Shown: piece by piece, positions 38,803 through 51,805 of the stretch | Position numbering within the stretch: the first letter of the stretch is position 1 | Layout: each line of letters starts with the position of its first letter | Assembly: GCA_028538565.1 (NCBI GenBank) | Contig: JAPQWN010000006.1 | Span: forward strand, 68,994,984 to 69,058,983 | DNA from: Umbellularia californica | Lineage: Eukaryota > Streptophyta > Magnoliopsida > Laurales > Lauraceae | Direction: 5' to 3' | Length of the DNA: 64,000 nucleotides | Translations under genes and position numbers: made by a program | Notes under the pieces: generated by a model | The model's input: the letters and a program-made list of their open reading frames with translations, nothing else | The model's database searches: none | What the model was told of the DNA's origin: nothing

Positions 38803-40076
38803 GGTGACAACTATCCAGATAGCAAGTATGAATGAGCGCGTAAGATTGGTTATATCAACAGAATCATTTGATTAGCTAGAAATAAATAAATAATCGTGTA
38901 ATTTATGATCTATGCATTCAATATTTCCCTTTTCCGAGAACAAATTATCACTTTTAAATCATGTGTTAGACATCTGGGTCCCTATGATAATCCTTCAGTT
39001 ATGAAATAGTGACTTGCCTGAGCACTTCTCAATTGAGCAAGATTGAGACTAGTGTATAGTTTGAGAAATTACTTAGCCCCACCGCCTTGACAGTCCAATA
39101 CTTAGATCTCCAAGACATGAGTCCATGGGTTTTGGGAAAGAGATGGTGAAAGTTTCTAAATATCCAAAATTCAAGTCATATGTCACCAAAAGTTCGAGCC
39201 GGTGGTAAACGGCAGGACAATGTATATCAAAGGATCCTGATACCATATACTTTTTAACTGTTTCCAAGACACAAAATTTGGAGGAACAGAGTTGACACCA
39301 CTTGTTTGTGTTTGTCAAGCCAATGAGCCTTTTCTCTCATTCCTAGTAAATTGCACTATGCAGTGATCTTTGAGTTGGAATCCCAAAAATGCTGGCTTCC
39401 AATCAAAATGTCCCACATTAGTCTAGATCTCAAGTTATGAGCCAATTGTGTCCACCTTCAGAAATATGAAGTGCTGGAATATCTGTTCTCATTCCTACAT
39501 ATTGGGAAGTCAGCTTGGCCAAACCCAATCTTTCTACTCATCAGACATAATATTCAGGCCTCATCAAGTCAGCCATAAAGTCACAACTGACCAATCCATT
39601 AGCTTAGTATCAGGCCAAATTATCTTACATGTTTTGGGCGGGTCCAAAGAAATCAAATCTAGTTTCTCTAAAATAGAAAGGAAGAAACAACATTTCATAA
39701 GCTTAGAAAAGAAACTCATAGTTGCACACAAAACAAGAGGTTACAATTACATAGAGTGAAGTAAGAAACCACACTCCTCTCTCAGTGCAGGACTATAAAT
39801 AACCAGAGACAACCATAAAGAGAGAAGAAAAGAAAAGCAGCCACAACTCATTTAATACATATGTAAATAATCTACTCTTACCTTCCTTTCCCTTATTCAA
39901 CTTTGCAACGTCAACAATCCACAGCTGGGAGCTACTATCACGGGGTTTGCTTGTGATTAACTAATTTTAAGCTTACAGTGCTTACCTCATATCTCCTGTC
40001 ATCTGAATTAGATATCATGGTTGTTCTACATTCCATGGTGATTCAATCCATCATGCCAAGTCTTTCAACAAGCAGG
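38803..40076. other. Intergenic, 3' side of CRK
   Basis: No coding region recognised. A 103-codon plus-strand frame at 39448-39759 matches nothing I know. Confidence 0.5.
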
Positions 40077-43000
40077 TCAGCGAGCTGAGAACTGTGAAAT
40101 AGAAACAGTGGCATTGGTCGCAGAGGAAGCAGTAGAGGTGGATGTGTCTGTCTGAACTCTCTTGGTTGCTTCAATGAAGGTGGGTCTGGTGGGCTTGAGC
40201 TCAGCTTCACCTCTGCTCAGCAGTAAGACCACAATTTCAGACATTGATGGCCTAGAAGCAACTGAGGACTGGGTGCACATGAGTGCTATCTCCAATACTC
40301 TCTTCACTTGCTCTGTTTGGTACTCGCTTGGGTCCAAGCGCTCATCCACCAATTTCATTAACTCGTCACTCTCATACAGTTTCCATGCCTGTAGAGGAAG
40401 AAGTGCAGAAGATCTAATCAAATTGAGCAAAAAGGATTAGAAAAGGCATGTTTGTGCAAAATGATTTTCCATGAAATTGTGCTTTCATAGTTGTAAAATG
40501 ATAAGTTTACAGCTTCAGTTTCTAATGTTGGTGGGTGATACATTTTCTGTACTGAAATGTGTTTCTACCTTGAGGTCCGAATCTCCTTTCTACACAATGA
40601 GCCTTTGAGATTAAAAACCGTATGAAATGTTAATATAGACAAGTGGAAATCATTATATCTGAAAAATATTTTCATTTCTATAGAAAATGAGAAAATTAAC
40701 AGCTTTTGGCTTCCTCCTATAGTTCATATGAAATGTTAACATAGATGGTTATACGTGTTTGGTCTGTAAAGTATCTAAGAGTACAATTCATCCAAAAGGA
40801 GGATCACAGGTCTGAGTAAACTTGCTTTGACATCCAAAAGGAATGTTCCGCTACAAACCATCTGTAACTTTGAGCCTGTTTTTGGGGCTGACCTCATTTT
40901 ATGTCAATATGTGGAGTGAAGTGGGATTGGAAAACCCCCTCTGGATGAGCCATCTGATTAAAGGCCTTAAAGTTTTAAGGCTTATATGCGCAAACATAAC
41001 CATTGAACTTTGAGGAGGGCAAAAATCATCAGGTCTTGCCCAGGCGAGGTCATCCCTAATCTAGAGAAGGAACTTCCAATCCCGTGCTACTTCACTTTTG
41101 ACATCGCATGAGGCGGGCCTGTCAACCAAGTTATCAATTCAGAGTTTCCATCAGTTCTAAGCAATATTACTCTTTGACACCAATTCTCCAATATTGTCAA
41201 CATATCCAATCAGAAATATATCGTGTTCGATACTTCATTTTTTTGTGTAAAATTTGTATCAATGGGCACCAATGAGTTATCGTGTATCTCTGTGGAGGGA
41301 GGGGGAGGGGGAGAGGATGGTTTGTCTGTTACATCCAGCTATGGGCCCACTGCCCCCCTCTCTCCCCATATGATCAATGTAAGTGCTGCACACACACTAA
41401 CCTTGTGAAATGCCCCCAGCCCAGATTTGACATAGCTGAATTTTTTAAACTCCCAAATTGATCAAACAAAATTTGATACCTGCCTAGATTTATCTAACAG
41501 ATAAGGATGTAGCAAATTTATGACTTGAAAATAGAAACTTTCGCGATCAAATGGTTTCCATTTTCTGCATACAAGTAGGTCATAGAGAAACCTTTTACAA
41601 CCCAACCCCCCTTGATTTTGATTCATGTGAGTGAGCCCCAAAGGGAGGAACATTCCTAGCCCAAGAACAGTTGGACCATCCTCAAATACGCACACAAAAA
41701 GCTCACCCAGGCCCATGATTGGTGTAGACGCTCACTCCTGCCTCATTCATACTTACATCCGCATCACTCCAATTTGACATTGATATCATGTCTACTGGAT
41801 TGAATCCTCTGATTCCAAGAATCATGAGAAATTTGGTGATGTTCTTTAGTGGAATCCACTTATTAGAATTGTACTGCTTAAATAAATCCACTCTTGTACC
41901 ATCTCGCCAAATTTCAATCCAATAAGAGTTAGGCGCACCACGGATTGTTGACGTATAAAAACATGTCTTTAACAAACGTTGGGATTATTGAATTGGGAGA
42001 GAGATATGAAGAAGCCATTGCCCATAATTCATATCAACTCTTTCCACCACCCTCTAACCCCATGAGCATGCATTCGGGTATACCCACTTTTGGAAAACCT
42101 ATACTTGATTTTTCTACAAACTTCCATGCCATTTAAAATCAATCCACAATTGCACAAACACCAAAAAACTAGGATGTCATCTAGCCAGACCAGGGCTTAG
42201 CAATTTGAGATTTTCAATAGACAAGGCAGTTCAAGTTTTCACATGAAGAAGCATTCCAGGTGGAAATCATTGACAGCCCATTATACTTCTTTTAAGTACC
42301 CCTTTTATGCATTTTCAATCCAGATCAGATGCCTTAGCATGTTATGCAGACTGTAATGACAGAACAAAGAACAAGTTCAATGAAGATTTAGAGATTGATT
42401 ACCCATTCAAGAAGGTATTGATTGACCGGTTCGAGTTTTAAGTCAGTACTCTTCCGTCCACTTACGATTTCCAGGACAACCACGCCATAGCTGTATGTGT
42501 CAACCTTCTCAGACAGCTGCCCATGAATTGCATATTCAGGTGCTGTGTAACCCCTGCCCAATAGATATCATGTACCATTCAAAGCAATGGACAATATCAC
42601 TGTGATTGAGCATAAGCTATTTGAAGAGGAATAAGATCTAACAATTTGAATTAATAAAAGTAAGGTCAGGCTCATTCCTATTTGCAATAGGATATACTTG
42701 GCCAGACCAAGCTTGAAGTACGCATGCTTAGCCTATTCAGCTCATCGTGTCAAAAGCCGGTCTGAGCCAGCCATGAAACAAAGTCAGAATAACTTTTTCC
42801 TCAATTTGTTTTAGTCGGAGTTTGTACTTCGACTTTTAATTTGATATATTCATATTGACTTTGACATTATAACTAGGACAAGACTCAGTTGAGCCTCTTT
42901 GCTGAGTGGAGTTTAACTATGATTTAGCTATCTGGGTTTCTTTTTGTGTGTGTGTGCAGTGCAACATGTGCTAGGCTTGGCCCCTGGACTCTCTCTATAG

Positions 43001-43686
43001 AGGCCTTACAAGTTACACTATTGACTGGACTCGGAAGTCTGCCTGAGTGCTTGTCAAACATGGCTAGATTCAACTCACCTGACTAGGTGATTTGCCAAAT
43101 CAAGTCTGCTCCGGTGAGTCATAACCAGTTTTTAGCTAATAGATACCAGTCCACCTTTCTGTTGTGTATCAGTAGTCTCTAGTTTTCTCCACAATAAGAA
43201 GATTGGAGAATGCAAAGACTAGGACACTATAAATAACTATGGTTATTGACTTACAAGGTTCCTGCAAATTTGGTACTGAGATGACTCTGGTCCTCTGGAA
43301 GTAGTCTTGCAAGCCCGAAATCTGCGATTTTGGGCTGGAAATCATCATCAAGCAGTATATTACTGGATTTTATGTCTCGGTGGATAATGCGCACATGGAA
43401 CTCATTGTGCAAATATGCAAGACCGCGAGCTGTGCCAACAATTATATCGAATCGATGTTTCCAGTTGAGGATTCCACGTTTATCACCTACGCGCAAAATC
43501 ATGGAAATGGTATACAACTATAAACAAACAAATTTTTCATTTTCTAAATAGAAAAAAAAAATCAAGATATATAACAATGAATGAACATTACTTTGAAGCC
43601 TAGTATGATCCAGTAGAGTTAAAAGAGTGTAGTGACATATTGTAATCAGGCAGCATGCAGAGCACTGCTATGTTATTGTTTCTTCT

Positions 43687-43733
<47 letters not shown>

Positions 43734-46700
43734 TGGGAGGGTTCTCCTGGATGAGCGTTACACATGGAGATAATGGGTGATATCCAGTGGGGCCCATCTG
43801 GGGATGGGATTGGATTTTTGTTTGGATGGGGTCTACCAAGTCTCAGATCCTAAATATTTATGATGATCAAGATACGGGCCTCCGAAAATCAAAGAACCAA
43901 AAATGTTAGATCTCAAATGCAATGCTAAGCACAATACATACTCAAATTGGGCTTGGTGGCAATTCAAAGGTATGGGCAAGAAGGTTGTCGCCGTATGGGC
44001 CAGATCAAGTAGAGTCCTGAAGTGGCCTCCACATATGGGCAATGTCTATACTGGAATCACCCCCATATGGCATTGTCCATTGAGACAATAGGTGACAGCC
44101 TAGAGGGACTCACCTGAGAGGAAGGGGTGGAGGCTTATAAAAGACCTTACTTTGGGCAGGGATTGGATCTGGTCCGATTGGTGTGATTGCCCTCCTGGGG
44201 TCAGGACAATCAAGGTGGAGGTGGGGGATGGAAAAAGCTCAAGGATACCATCAGTGTATACAATATAAAATCTATTAGATCATCCTAACCCCTTGATTTA
44301 TGTCCCTTAACTTTAAAGGTTTTGGAAGGCATCATTTTCTTAGATTTCAAACCAACGGCGAGTAAATAGGTTGTTGGGCTTCGGAGGTTGTCGTACTGTC
44401 TGCGAGGGGATTTCTTACCACACATGGGCCATCTCGCAGCTTCATTGCACCCTAAACCCATCTCATCACTGCAGTAAATCTACTGTACATCAAAATTTAA
44501 ATACAGTTACAGTACATAACCAGTTTATGTACTAGAGAGGAAATTTTGCAAGGTCCCTCTAAAATTATCATTTGCAATTATCACATGCTAATGTATATGA
44601 TCTTGGAATATGATGAATTTAAAGCAACTGAATTCATTGAAAAGATATGAATATTACCAAATAAGAATTTATCAAGGCTGCTATTTGCCATGTATTCATA
44701 AACAAGCATCAGCTCAGGGCCTTTATTGCAACATCCAAGCAAACGAATGAGATTCCGGTGATGGACATTGCTTATTAACTTCACTTCACTCTCAAAATTT
44801 TCCTTGGCCATACGGGATTCGCCTATCATCAGTTTCTTAACTGCTACAGTGTTTCCATTTTTCAAAACACCCTGTAATGAATCACAAGTGAGGAAAATCA
44901 ATCAGTAACTATAAAATGACACATAGGCCACATTTGAGTGTGAAGAGAAACCAGTAAAAATGGCGAATTTAGGAAAAACTGGGAGATAAAGAAACACTAC
45001 AAATGAATACCCCCGCACTTCAATACATAATCATAGTTTGTGTTCATTCAAGAAAATTGGAGGTAAATCAAAACTTAATGTTTTCAATTTCTCAAGAAGT
45101 GGAGAAAGCTCATCCAAGTGCTCCCTCTGGATAGTTACTTCCTAAATCAAAAAGGTCCTAAAATTATTTCCTACCTTGTAATCCTGACTGGGACTCTACC
45201 TATAATCCTAGGATTGTGTTTTTCAATGTTAAATACGTATGTCCTAGGCTGTAACTCAGCTAGTTAAGGACATGAGTTTTTGTATAAATGCATGAGTTTT
45301 GAGTCGTTGGTGTTTAAACATGTACACTATAGCCTAGTAGTAGCTATAGTGGTATTCACTGAAAACTAGTACTAGAACTCTGTCAAAGCTACATTTCGAT
45401 AAATAAAATATAGTATGTGGGATTAGTGGGCAGAACCCCTGATTAAAAGAACCTTACCTTGTATACATCCCCAAATCCACCTTCTCCCAGTTTATACTCT
45501 TCACTGAAGTTCTTAGTAGCAAATTTAAGATCTTTGTAATGATAAATTACAGGCCCACGTAGCTCAGTTGTCCCTAATATATTTCCTGCACAAACAATTA
45601 CATTGAATATTAGTTATAGGGTGTGAGAAGTTACAATGTTGAAACATGAAGTGTGTAATCCAAAACAAAAGTTCTTGAAGATTGACTGATCAGGATTCCA
45701 GAAAATTCTCTGCTTCTATATTTCCACAACAGACACAATCAAGTAGTGATATCAGGCATTCCTAACAATCAGATGGAAAGGCATCATTTACATACTTTTA
45801 TGAGTCCTTTGGGTCTTCTTCCGTCTCACAAGAAATACAACTATCAAAAGCAATAATAGAACAAAGACAGCGCCGCCCACAACACCTCCAATGATTGCTG
45901 CTTTCTTGTTACTCGAACTTCCTGCAAAATTTCCCATGCACTCAGGAAGATTAGAGAAAATGAGTTAATTAGTTAAAATACATTAAAACAGGCAACCTTT
46001 TGGAATTATAGAAAATGGAGGAGAAGAAATAGCCTTCAAAGTATATGAAGTGTAGATTGTTGGGTAGTCCCACATCTTGTGGTGAGTTGAATAGCGCTTC
46101 ATATACCTGTTTGGGGTCTTCACCTAGTAGCTTAAGGGTATCAAAGCGGGTTCGATCCCCGTTCTTCTTGTATAGCTTATGTGGTAGGCCCGTCCACAAA
46201 ATCTATTAGGCCAGCACGTGAAGGAGAGTAGGCCCATTTGTGGGTCAGTCTGGGACTATAAATCCATCAGTTCAGGGTGAAGGGAGAAATTTTTCTCGAG
46301 GGGGCCATCATGCAGAAATATAAAATCTAGAGGCCCAATATATAAAATAGAAATGAAGGTTTTTTTTTTTTTTAAATCCACTTTTTTATACTTCATTTTT
46401 CACAAATCTGCTCTCATTCCATGATATCACTGAATAATATTATTTCATGACATGATGAAACATCCTTTTTCACGAAATTTGCATGTCGGGGTGTTTCATG
46501 ATATCACGGAACATCAAATTATTTCATAATATCGTGAAATAGAGGCCCTCTATCATCATTATAAAGTGTCCGAGGCCTCCATCATTTTCCCGAATTTAAA
46601 ATTTTTATTCCATAAAAATTCAAAAAATATGTTAAAAAAAATTAAAAAAACTTGCACCCCCATAAATATTTCAGCGTCTGCCTAATACATATTTAAAAAC

Positions 46701-48577
46701 TATTCATAGTACCAAGTACAAACTCACCACTGCTCAAAAATGGGGCTAGATCCGTGGTCTGGTTGTCACTAAAAAATGGTGCAACAGAATACCTCAAAAA
46801 GCACCCTGCATCAACAGACCTCCCACCCGCATCTGGAGGACACCCATTTATGTTCCCATTAGCCACGTTCAAGCATTGCTCGCACGCACTGGTGCTCACT
46901 GTCCGTGCGCACTGAGCCACCCCGTACACATTCCCTCTCTTTGCTGCACCAAAGTAGTCATTCATCCTTGGCGTAGCAGTGGACAGATCCTTCAACAGTC
47001 CATCCACAGTAGCTCCAAAACCTCCGTCACTTGACAGCGTCGTGTTATCACAGTACCCTGCATTCCCAATCATAGTCCCTTGATCAAAGAACCTGTTCAT
47101 TCATGAATTGATATTAGAATGATCAGAGTTTCATCAAGATTTGGGATGATGTTATTTAATATTATATCAAAATATTCTGATGATTTTATTACATTATATT
47201 GATTGGAAAGACTTTTATTGAAAATTTATATGCATGTGTTAGGATTTTCTGATAGTAATAACTAATAACACATGCCCTTAAATAGAGCATTTGGAATTGA
47301 TTGTTTGAACCTTTTAATATACATGAGGTTTTGGAAAATCTGCCTGCGTGCAACAAAGAATCTCTTAATTCAGCCAAACAAAGAATTGTGAGCATTTGAA
47401 TTTCTACTTGATTGTTAGATTTCATTTTAAATATCACTTTTAACCTTTCGGGCGTGTTTGGCAATTAACTAGTGATATACAATTTCAAAATTCCCTTAGA
47501 ATTTTTCAAAATATCCACTAAAAAAAAAAACCTCCACTTTTCTAAACAAAAATTTCATTTGATCCTTCACCTCACCTTACTTCATTTCAATTCACCATAC
47601 ATCCAAACAGGCCCTCAAATTCTCTAAATTCGGGTCAATTGTTTGGAGGGCATCTAAAAATCCATTTTTGGAGGCTTTTGAATTTCCCAACTCAATCCAT
47701 AAATTCTCATATTATTTTGAAAAATAGATGTGAGAAATTCAATGAGCCAAAAATAACAATTCATGAGGCTATATTTTTTAAAAAACTCAATTATTAAAAT
47801 AGAAAATTTCAAATGCCGGATGATCACAAAACCCCCTCAATAAACCTGGGATTTGGAAAATCTGTTGTGGAAGGCAAAAAAAAAAAAAAAAAAAAACTCC
47901 CATTTATACTAGACAAACAGCGCCCTTGTGATGTTTGATTATTATCCAAACTTAGCATTTTTGTTTTCCTTAAAATACATAGGAATTGAATACGTACGGC
48001 GATTAAAAACGAAACTAAAAAGGTGAATTGCAAAAGTGAGCATCAAATAACATCTTCGTTTAATTTTATTTTCTTAAAAGAAAATCATGTAATGTTTAAT
48101 TATTTTTAACAAGCGTATGTATTGAATTCATATGTATTCAAATTGAAACAAACATAAATATATTATTCTCAATTACCCATTACTCTCATATCGCATCAAG
48201 CACCCGTCATAGATCACTCGAGCTCCGTTCGCAGCCGAGCAGTTCCGGATGAGCAACTCAGCCGTGGAGAAGCATGAGAGGCAGTCGGCACTGGAGAGAT
48301 AATCCCTGCACTGGAAGAGAGCGTAGACGGGATCGGTGGCGCGGGGGCGCGAAGCGGTGGCGAAGGTGGAGGAGTTGAGCTGAGATCGGATGTCAGAGAA
48401 GGTGGCGTTGAGGTTGGTGAAGAAGGTGGAGGGGTTCGTGACATTGTACTGGCTGCATCCCTTGTTTATCAGATACGTTTGTGGATCGGATGCAATCGGA
48501 TTGAGAAAGATGAGGAATGAAATTGAAGTGAATGGTAACAAGAAGAAGAAGAAGGAATTTGATGTTTTGGTTTGCAT
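40077..48577 (-). CDS. Cysteine-rich receptor-like protein kinase (DUF26), eight exons, 642 aa
   Basis: Plasma-membrane receptor kinase of the CRK family, linked to defence, redox and stress signalling. Exons: 48177-48577, 46728-47092, 45796-45921, 45458-45585, 44658-44871, 43255-43486, 42403-42553, 40077-40388; all GT-AG with consistent phases, 1929 nt. Residues 1-30 are a signal peptide. Two DUF26 (Gnk2) domains follow, each with C-x8-C-x2-C (Cys 90/99/102 and 195/204/207). A membrane helix lies near 262-286, followed by RRKK. The kinase carries the glycine loop GEGGFG (~331), VAVKK with Lys 352, HRDIKSSN with Asp 449, DFGLAR with Asp 467, and GYTAPEYA. All catalytic residues are present, so activity is expected. 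The C-terminal tail is Ser/Thr-rich. The kinase looks closest to the CRK2/CRK3/CRK42 group, by inspection only. Start chosen at the ATG opening the signal peptide. Confidence 0.95.
40389..42402. other. CRK intron 7 (2014 bp)
   Basis: The longest CRK intron. Minus-strand frames at 41462-41716 and 41703-41975 are open for 84-90 codons and together read as one stretch, with no recognisable domain. Possibly transposon-derived. Confidence 0.4.
43690..43731. repeat. (TA)n microsatellite in CRK intron 5
   Basis: About 21 TA dinucleotides within the intron between the fifth and sixth CRK exons. Confidence 0.92.
46069..46260 (+). mobile_element. LTR/primer-binding-site remnant in CRK intron 2
   Basis: TTGGGTAGTCCCACATC opens an LTR-like stretch, and GGTATCAAAGCGGG (about 46137-46150) matches the initiator-Met tRNA primer-binding site (consensus TGGTATCAGAGC) with one change. 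The sequence before it (CATATACCTGTTTGGGGTC, TAGCTTAAG) resembles the remnant at 22750-22890. This suggests one TRIM-like family. Confidence 0.5.
47093..48176. other. CRK intron 1 (1084 bp)
   Basis: AT-rich, with A21 near 47878-47898. GGGCGTGTTTGG at 47451 and CCAAACAGGCCC near 47603 are inverted TIR-like words that might bound a ~160-bp MITE; no TSD was confirmed. Confidence 0.4.
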
Positions 48578-48810
48578 TTTGTTAGTGAATTGGAGTATGA
48601 GATGGGAAAGCTTTTGTTGCTCTAGATCTCAGATCGGATTCTCTGCTGGAAACATCCAACACAGTAATGAGAAACTCAGAATCCAAAGAAATTCTGAAGA
48701 CTCCAATGAGAGAAGCAAAACAGATTCCGATGAGATTTTAAAAGACAAGTTAAGGAGGAAACGGCGAACCTAAAATCTTGCGAGCATGATCCGCGGTAAT
48801 CACTGCGTCG

Positions 48811-49626
48811 GCTTGAATGTGACACTAGCGGTTGAGATTGATTCACTCTTTAAAATGCAAGGACAATAATTTTTGTAGATTAAGGAAGAGAATCGGAAAA
48901 CCATATTTATAAGTACCCCTGGACCTAAAGATATTTCTTCCAATCTAATTAAGTTCAAGAATCTAATAAACGTTCAACAAGAGGGCTTACTAAAATTTAC
49001 TCTAATATAAACTTAGTAAAACAAAAAACAACGGGTGTATATCTTATGTTTATATATAGCTCTTTACCTAATGGGTGATAATATATCTATTCAAATTCAA
49101 ATGGAGATAGAGATTTCTTATGAGGGGTGTCTTTTTGTGAATGGAATACACCACTTGTAAATACAAGTGGCCCCATAAAAAATGCCAACAAATCTTGTAA
49201 CCAGTTGGCTTGAATCAGGCACTAGTTGTAGAGATCCTATAAGAGATCATCACATGTGATTCACTCTTTAGAATTTAAAGGCAAAGATTTCTGTAAGTTG
49301 AAAGAAAGGATCGAAAACCATATATATATAGAAATAACCCTAGACCTAAAGAGATTTCTTCCAATCTAGTAAAGGTTCAACATAATTTACTCTAAGATAA
49401 ACTTAGTAAAATAAAAAACAACACGAGAGAGTAATCTTGGATTAGGAAATGACATTTTTAGATCTCTCTTATGTCTATATATAATTCTTTAGCGCTAATG
49501 GGTGATAAGATATCTACTCAAATTCGGTTGGGCATAGAGATTCTTTAAGGAGGGATGTCTTTTTGTGAATGGACTTCACCCACGTATATACATATGGGCA
49601 CCGTAAAAAAATACCAACAAATCTAA
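48811..49626. repeat. Tandem duplication upstream of CRK, two ~400-bp copies
   Basis: Copy one is 48811-49207 and copy two is 49208-49626. Both open with GCTTGAAT...CACTAG and share TGATTCACTCTTTA, TTTCTTCCAATCTA, AATGGGTGATAA and GTGTCTTTTTGTGAATGGA in the same order. They differ by many substitutions and by small indels, so the duplication is not recent. The block is the first ~1 kb of upstream DNA of the CRK gene and may have duplicated promoter elements. Confidence 0.8.
48904..48911 (-). promoter_or_regulatory. Possible TATA box of the CRK gene
   Basis: TATAAATA on the minus strand lies about 330 bases upstream of the CRK start codon, inside the proximal copy of a tandem duplication. It implies a leader of about 300 bases, long but possible. 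No better candidate was found closer to the ATG. Confidence 0.3.
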
Positions 49627-50278
49627 ATCCAGGGATCCTTCCCTGGTTTCGGACTCGGAAAATAAATGTTGGCGACTTTTCTCTGGACGAGGAGATGCCA
49701 TCAAATGGATGGCAGTTGTATAGGCGAGGCAGCAGCAGCGGTTCAAACTCTATGGGCCCACGTTGCCGTGCGGGAGAGGTAGTTGGGTGCCACCAGGCTG
49801 GCTCTGACAGTGTGGGGCCCACCTGGGTTGCTGCGTGGATCAACGTTCTCAACTGTCCGAATGAATTCCAAAAAGAAATTCCTACCATTCCGACTTTCGG
49901 AATGACAGTGTGGGGGCCACATGGGTTCCTAATGGTTGGGTCTATCGGTGGATTGACTCTTCTTCCATTGATTCTTTGATTTTTGTCACTTGATGATGTA
50001 TGGCCCTTTCATTCTGAACATCTTTTTCTTCATTTAATCATTTTTTTTAATGTTTTTATACCATCTTTTGTGAATTATTTTATGGCCTTTGTTTATGGAT
50101 ATTATTGGACCATTGGTTTTGACTTAGAAGGGAACAACCTTTTTTTTTTTTTGTTTTCTTTTCTAAAAGGGAACAACCTTTTGAGTTTTACAATTCCTCT
50201 TTCCATTGTCTGCCCACCTTCTTTTCATTTTCTGTCCACCTCCACTTTTTTTTTTTTTCCAGAGGGAAGACTATGAAC

Positions 50279-50648
50279 TAGGGCCGTAAACGGGTCGGTT
50301 CTGATCCGGGTCCCCCAATTGAAACCGTTAAAGGGAAGGTGGCACCGAAACTGGACCCGAAACCGGTTTCTTGGCTCCGGAATCGGAGCAAAAACCATAT
50401 ATGGGAAGGGTCTGGATCCGGATATAGGTCTGGGTTTAGATAGAGAATGATATTAAAAAAATATAATTTTTAGAGGAGATTTTAGAAAATTGAGGTAATA
50501 TGTCAGGTCTCTGTCCACAAGTTCGAATGAAGGTAGATCCGGACCCGGACCCATTGACTTATCAGGGCCTAAATAGAATCCAGACCCGATTTTTAACGGG
50601 TCAGAACCTCCGAATAATCAGAGAATTGGATACCCATTTTCATTCCTA
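50279..50648. mobile_element. 370-bp non-autonomous hAT with exact 8-bp TSD
   Basis: It begins TAGGGCCGTAAACGGGTC and ends TACCCATTTTCATTCCTA. An exact 8-bp duplication, CTATGAAC, lies at 50271-50278 and 50649-50656. The interior is rich in GGATCCGG and GGACCCGGACCC segments, typical of hAT subterminal repeats. It has no coding capacity. Confidence 0.88.
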
Positions 50649-51805
50649 CTATGAACCCATATGAAAAAATCTAAAAGCCTAAGGAACCTTTTAAGTGCTA
50701 AGTGGAGGCTCTATGTCCACCTCCATTTTACGCGCACACACTCTCTCTTTCTTTTAATGTTCCGCCCACCTCCACTTTATTCTCTCTGTTCTTCACTTTA
50801 CTCTCTCTCTTCTTTGGATGGTTGATCAACTTGGTTTATTATAGTTGGATTTTCTTGGAGTTTCAATTCTTCATCTACGTAGGTCTTTGTTTAATATTTT
50901 ACTTTTTATAGCTTTGTTTTTATGTTTGGTGGATAGTCATTGGTTTTGAATCACAAGAGTCCTGATTTTGATATATTTCTGTTTCTGACCTTATCTTGAT
51001 GAATGATTTTTTTTTTATTTTCTTTTTCTGTTTCTAGTGCACATCACTCTTCTACCTATTAAGGATAGCTATCGCAAAGCCCCGTGCGATGCACGGTTTA
51101 ACCTTATGCAAATTAAATATGAAATAAATTTAATATTTAAATTAATTATTAATTAATGAATAAAAAATCTGAATGATAAATTCATTTGTGTGATTTCAAA
51201 AAATGAGTTCATATTATCACATAATAAACTAAGAAAAAAAACATAATAATGTTTGAGTTAAATTCTCAACAATGCTAGAAGAACATTTAGATTTTCAGTA
51301 AAATTGGAGGCGGTCTTATTGAATAAAATTACAAACACGCATTTAGAATAGAAACCTTACCTTTATTGGAATATGGAGGCATATGTGAAAAATGGAGCGG
51401 CACGAATATTGACACATGATCAAGTTTGTGAGTGTGGGGAGAAAGAGAAAGGAAAGTTTGTGTGAAAGGAAAGTTTGTGTGAATTGCAAAGAGAAAGGAA
51501 AGTTTGTATGAGGTGCAGAGGAAGATGAATCTTAATGCTTTAGAAGAGATATTTTCTACTGAGGAAGATGCAAATGTGAAGAGATGTCTCTGTACGTGAG
51601 GAGTTGTATCTGTTCCTAGAGTCCTTAGATATACCATAATGATGTGGCTCAAGGAGAGGAGAGATTTGCCTTTTTTTTCTCCCCTATTTTCTCTAACTAA
51701 CATCCAGCTTTAAGGTATAAAATGTCTTTTTGAAAGGGTTTCTTGCCTTTCAATATAAAAAATAGATCACATGTGTATATATATATATATACATATATGT
51801 ATATA

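Noticed and set aside
41462..41975. Overlapping 84- and 90-codon frames in CRK intron 7
   Set aside because: No family recognised and located within a clean GT-AG intron; not called as a gene.
43732..44130. Sequence after (TA)n in CRK intron 5 as another TA-associated MITE
   Set aside because: No inverted partner of its left end could be found.
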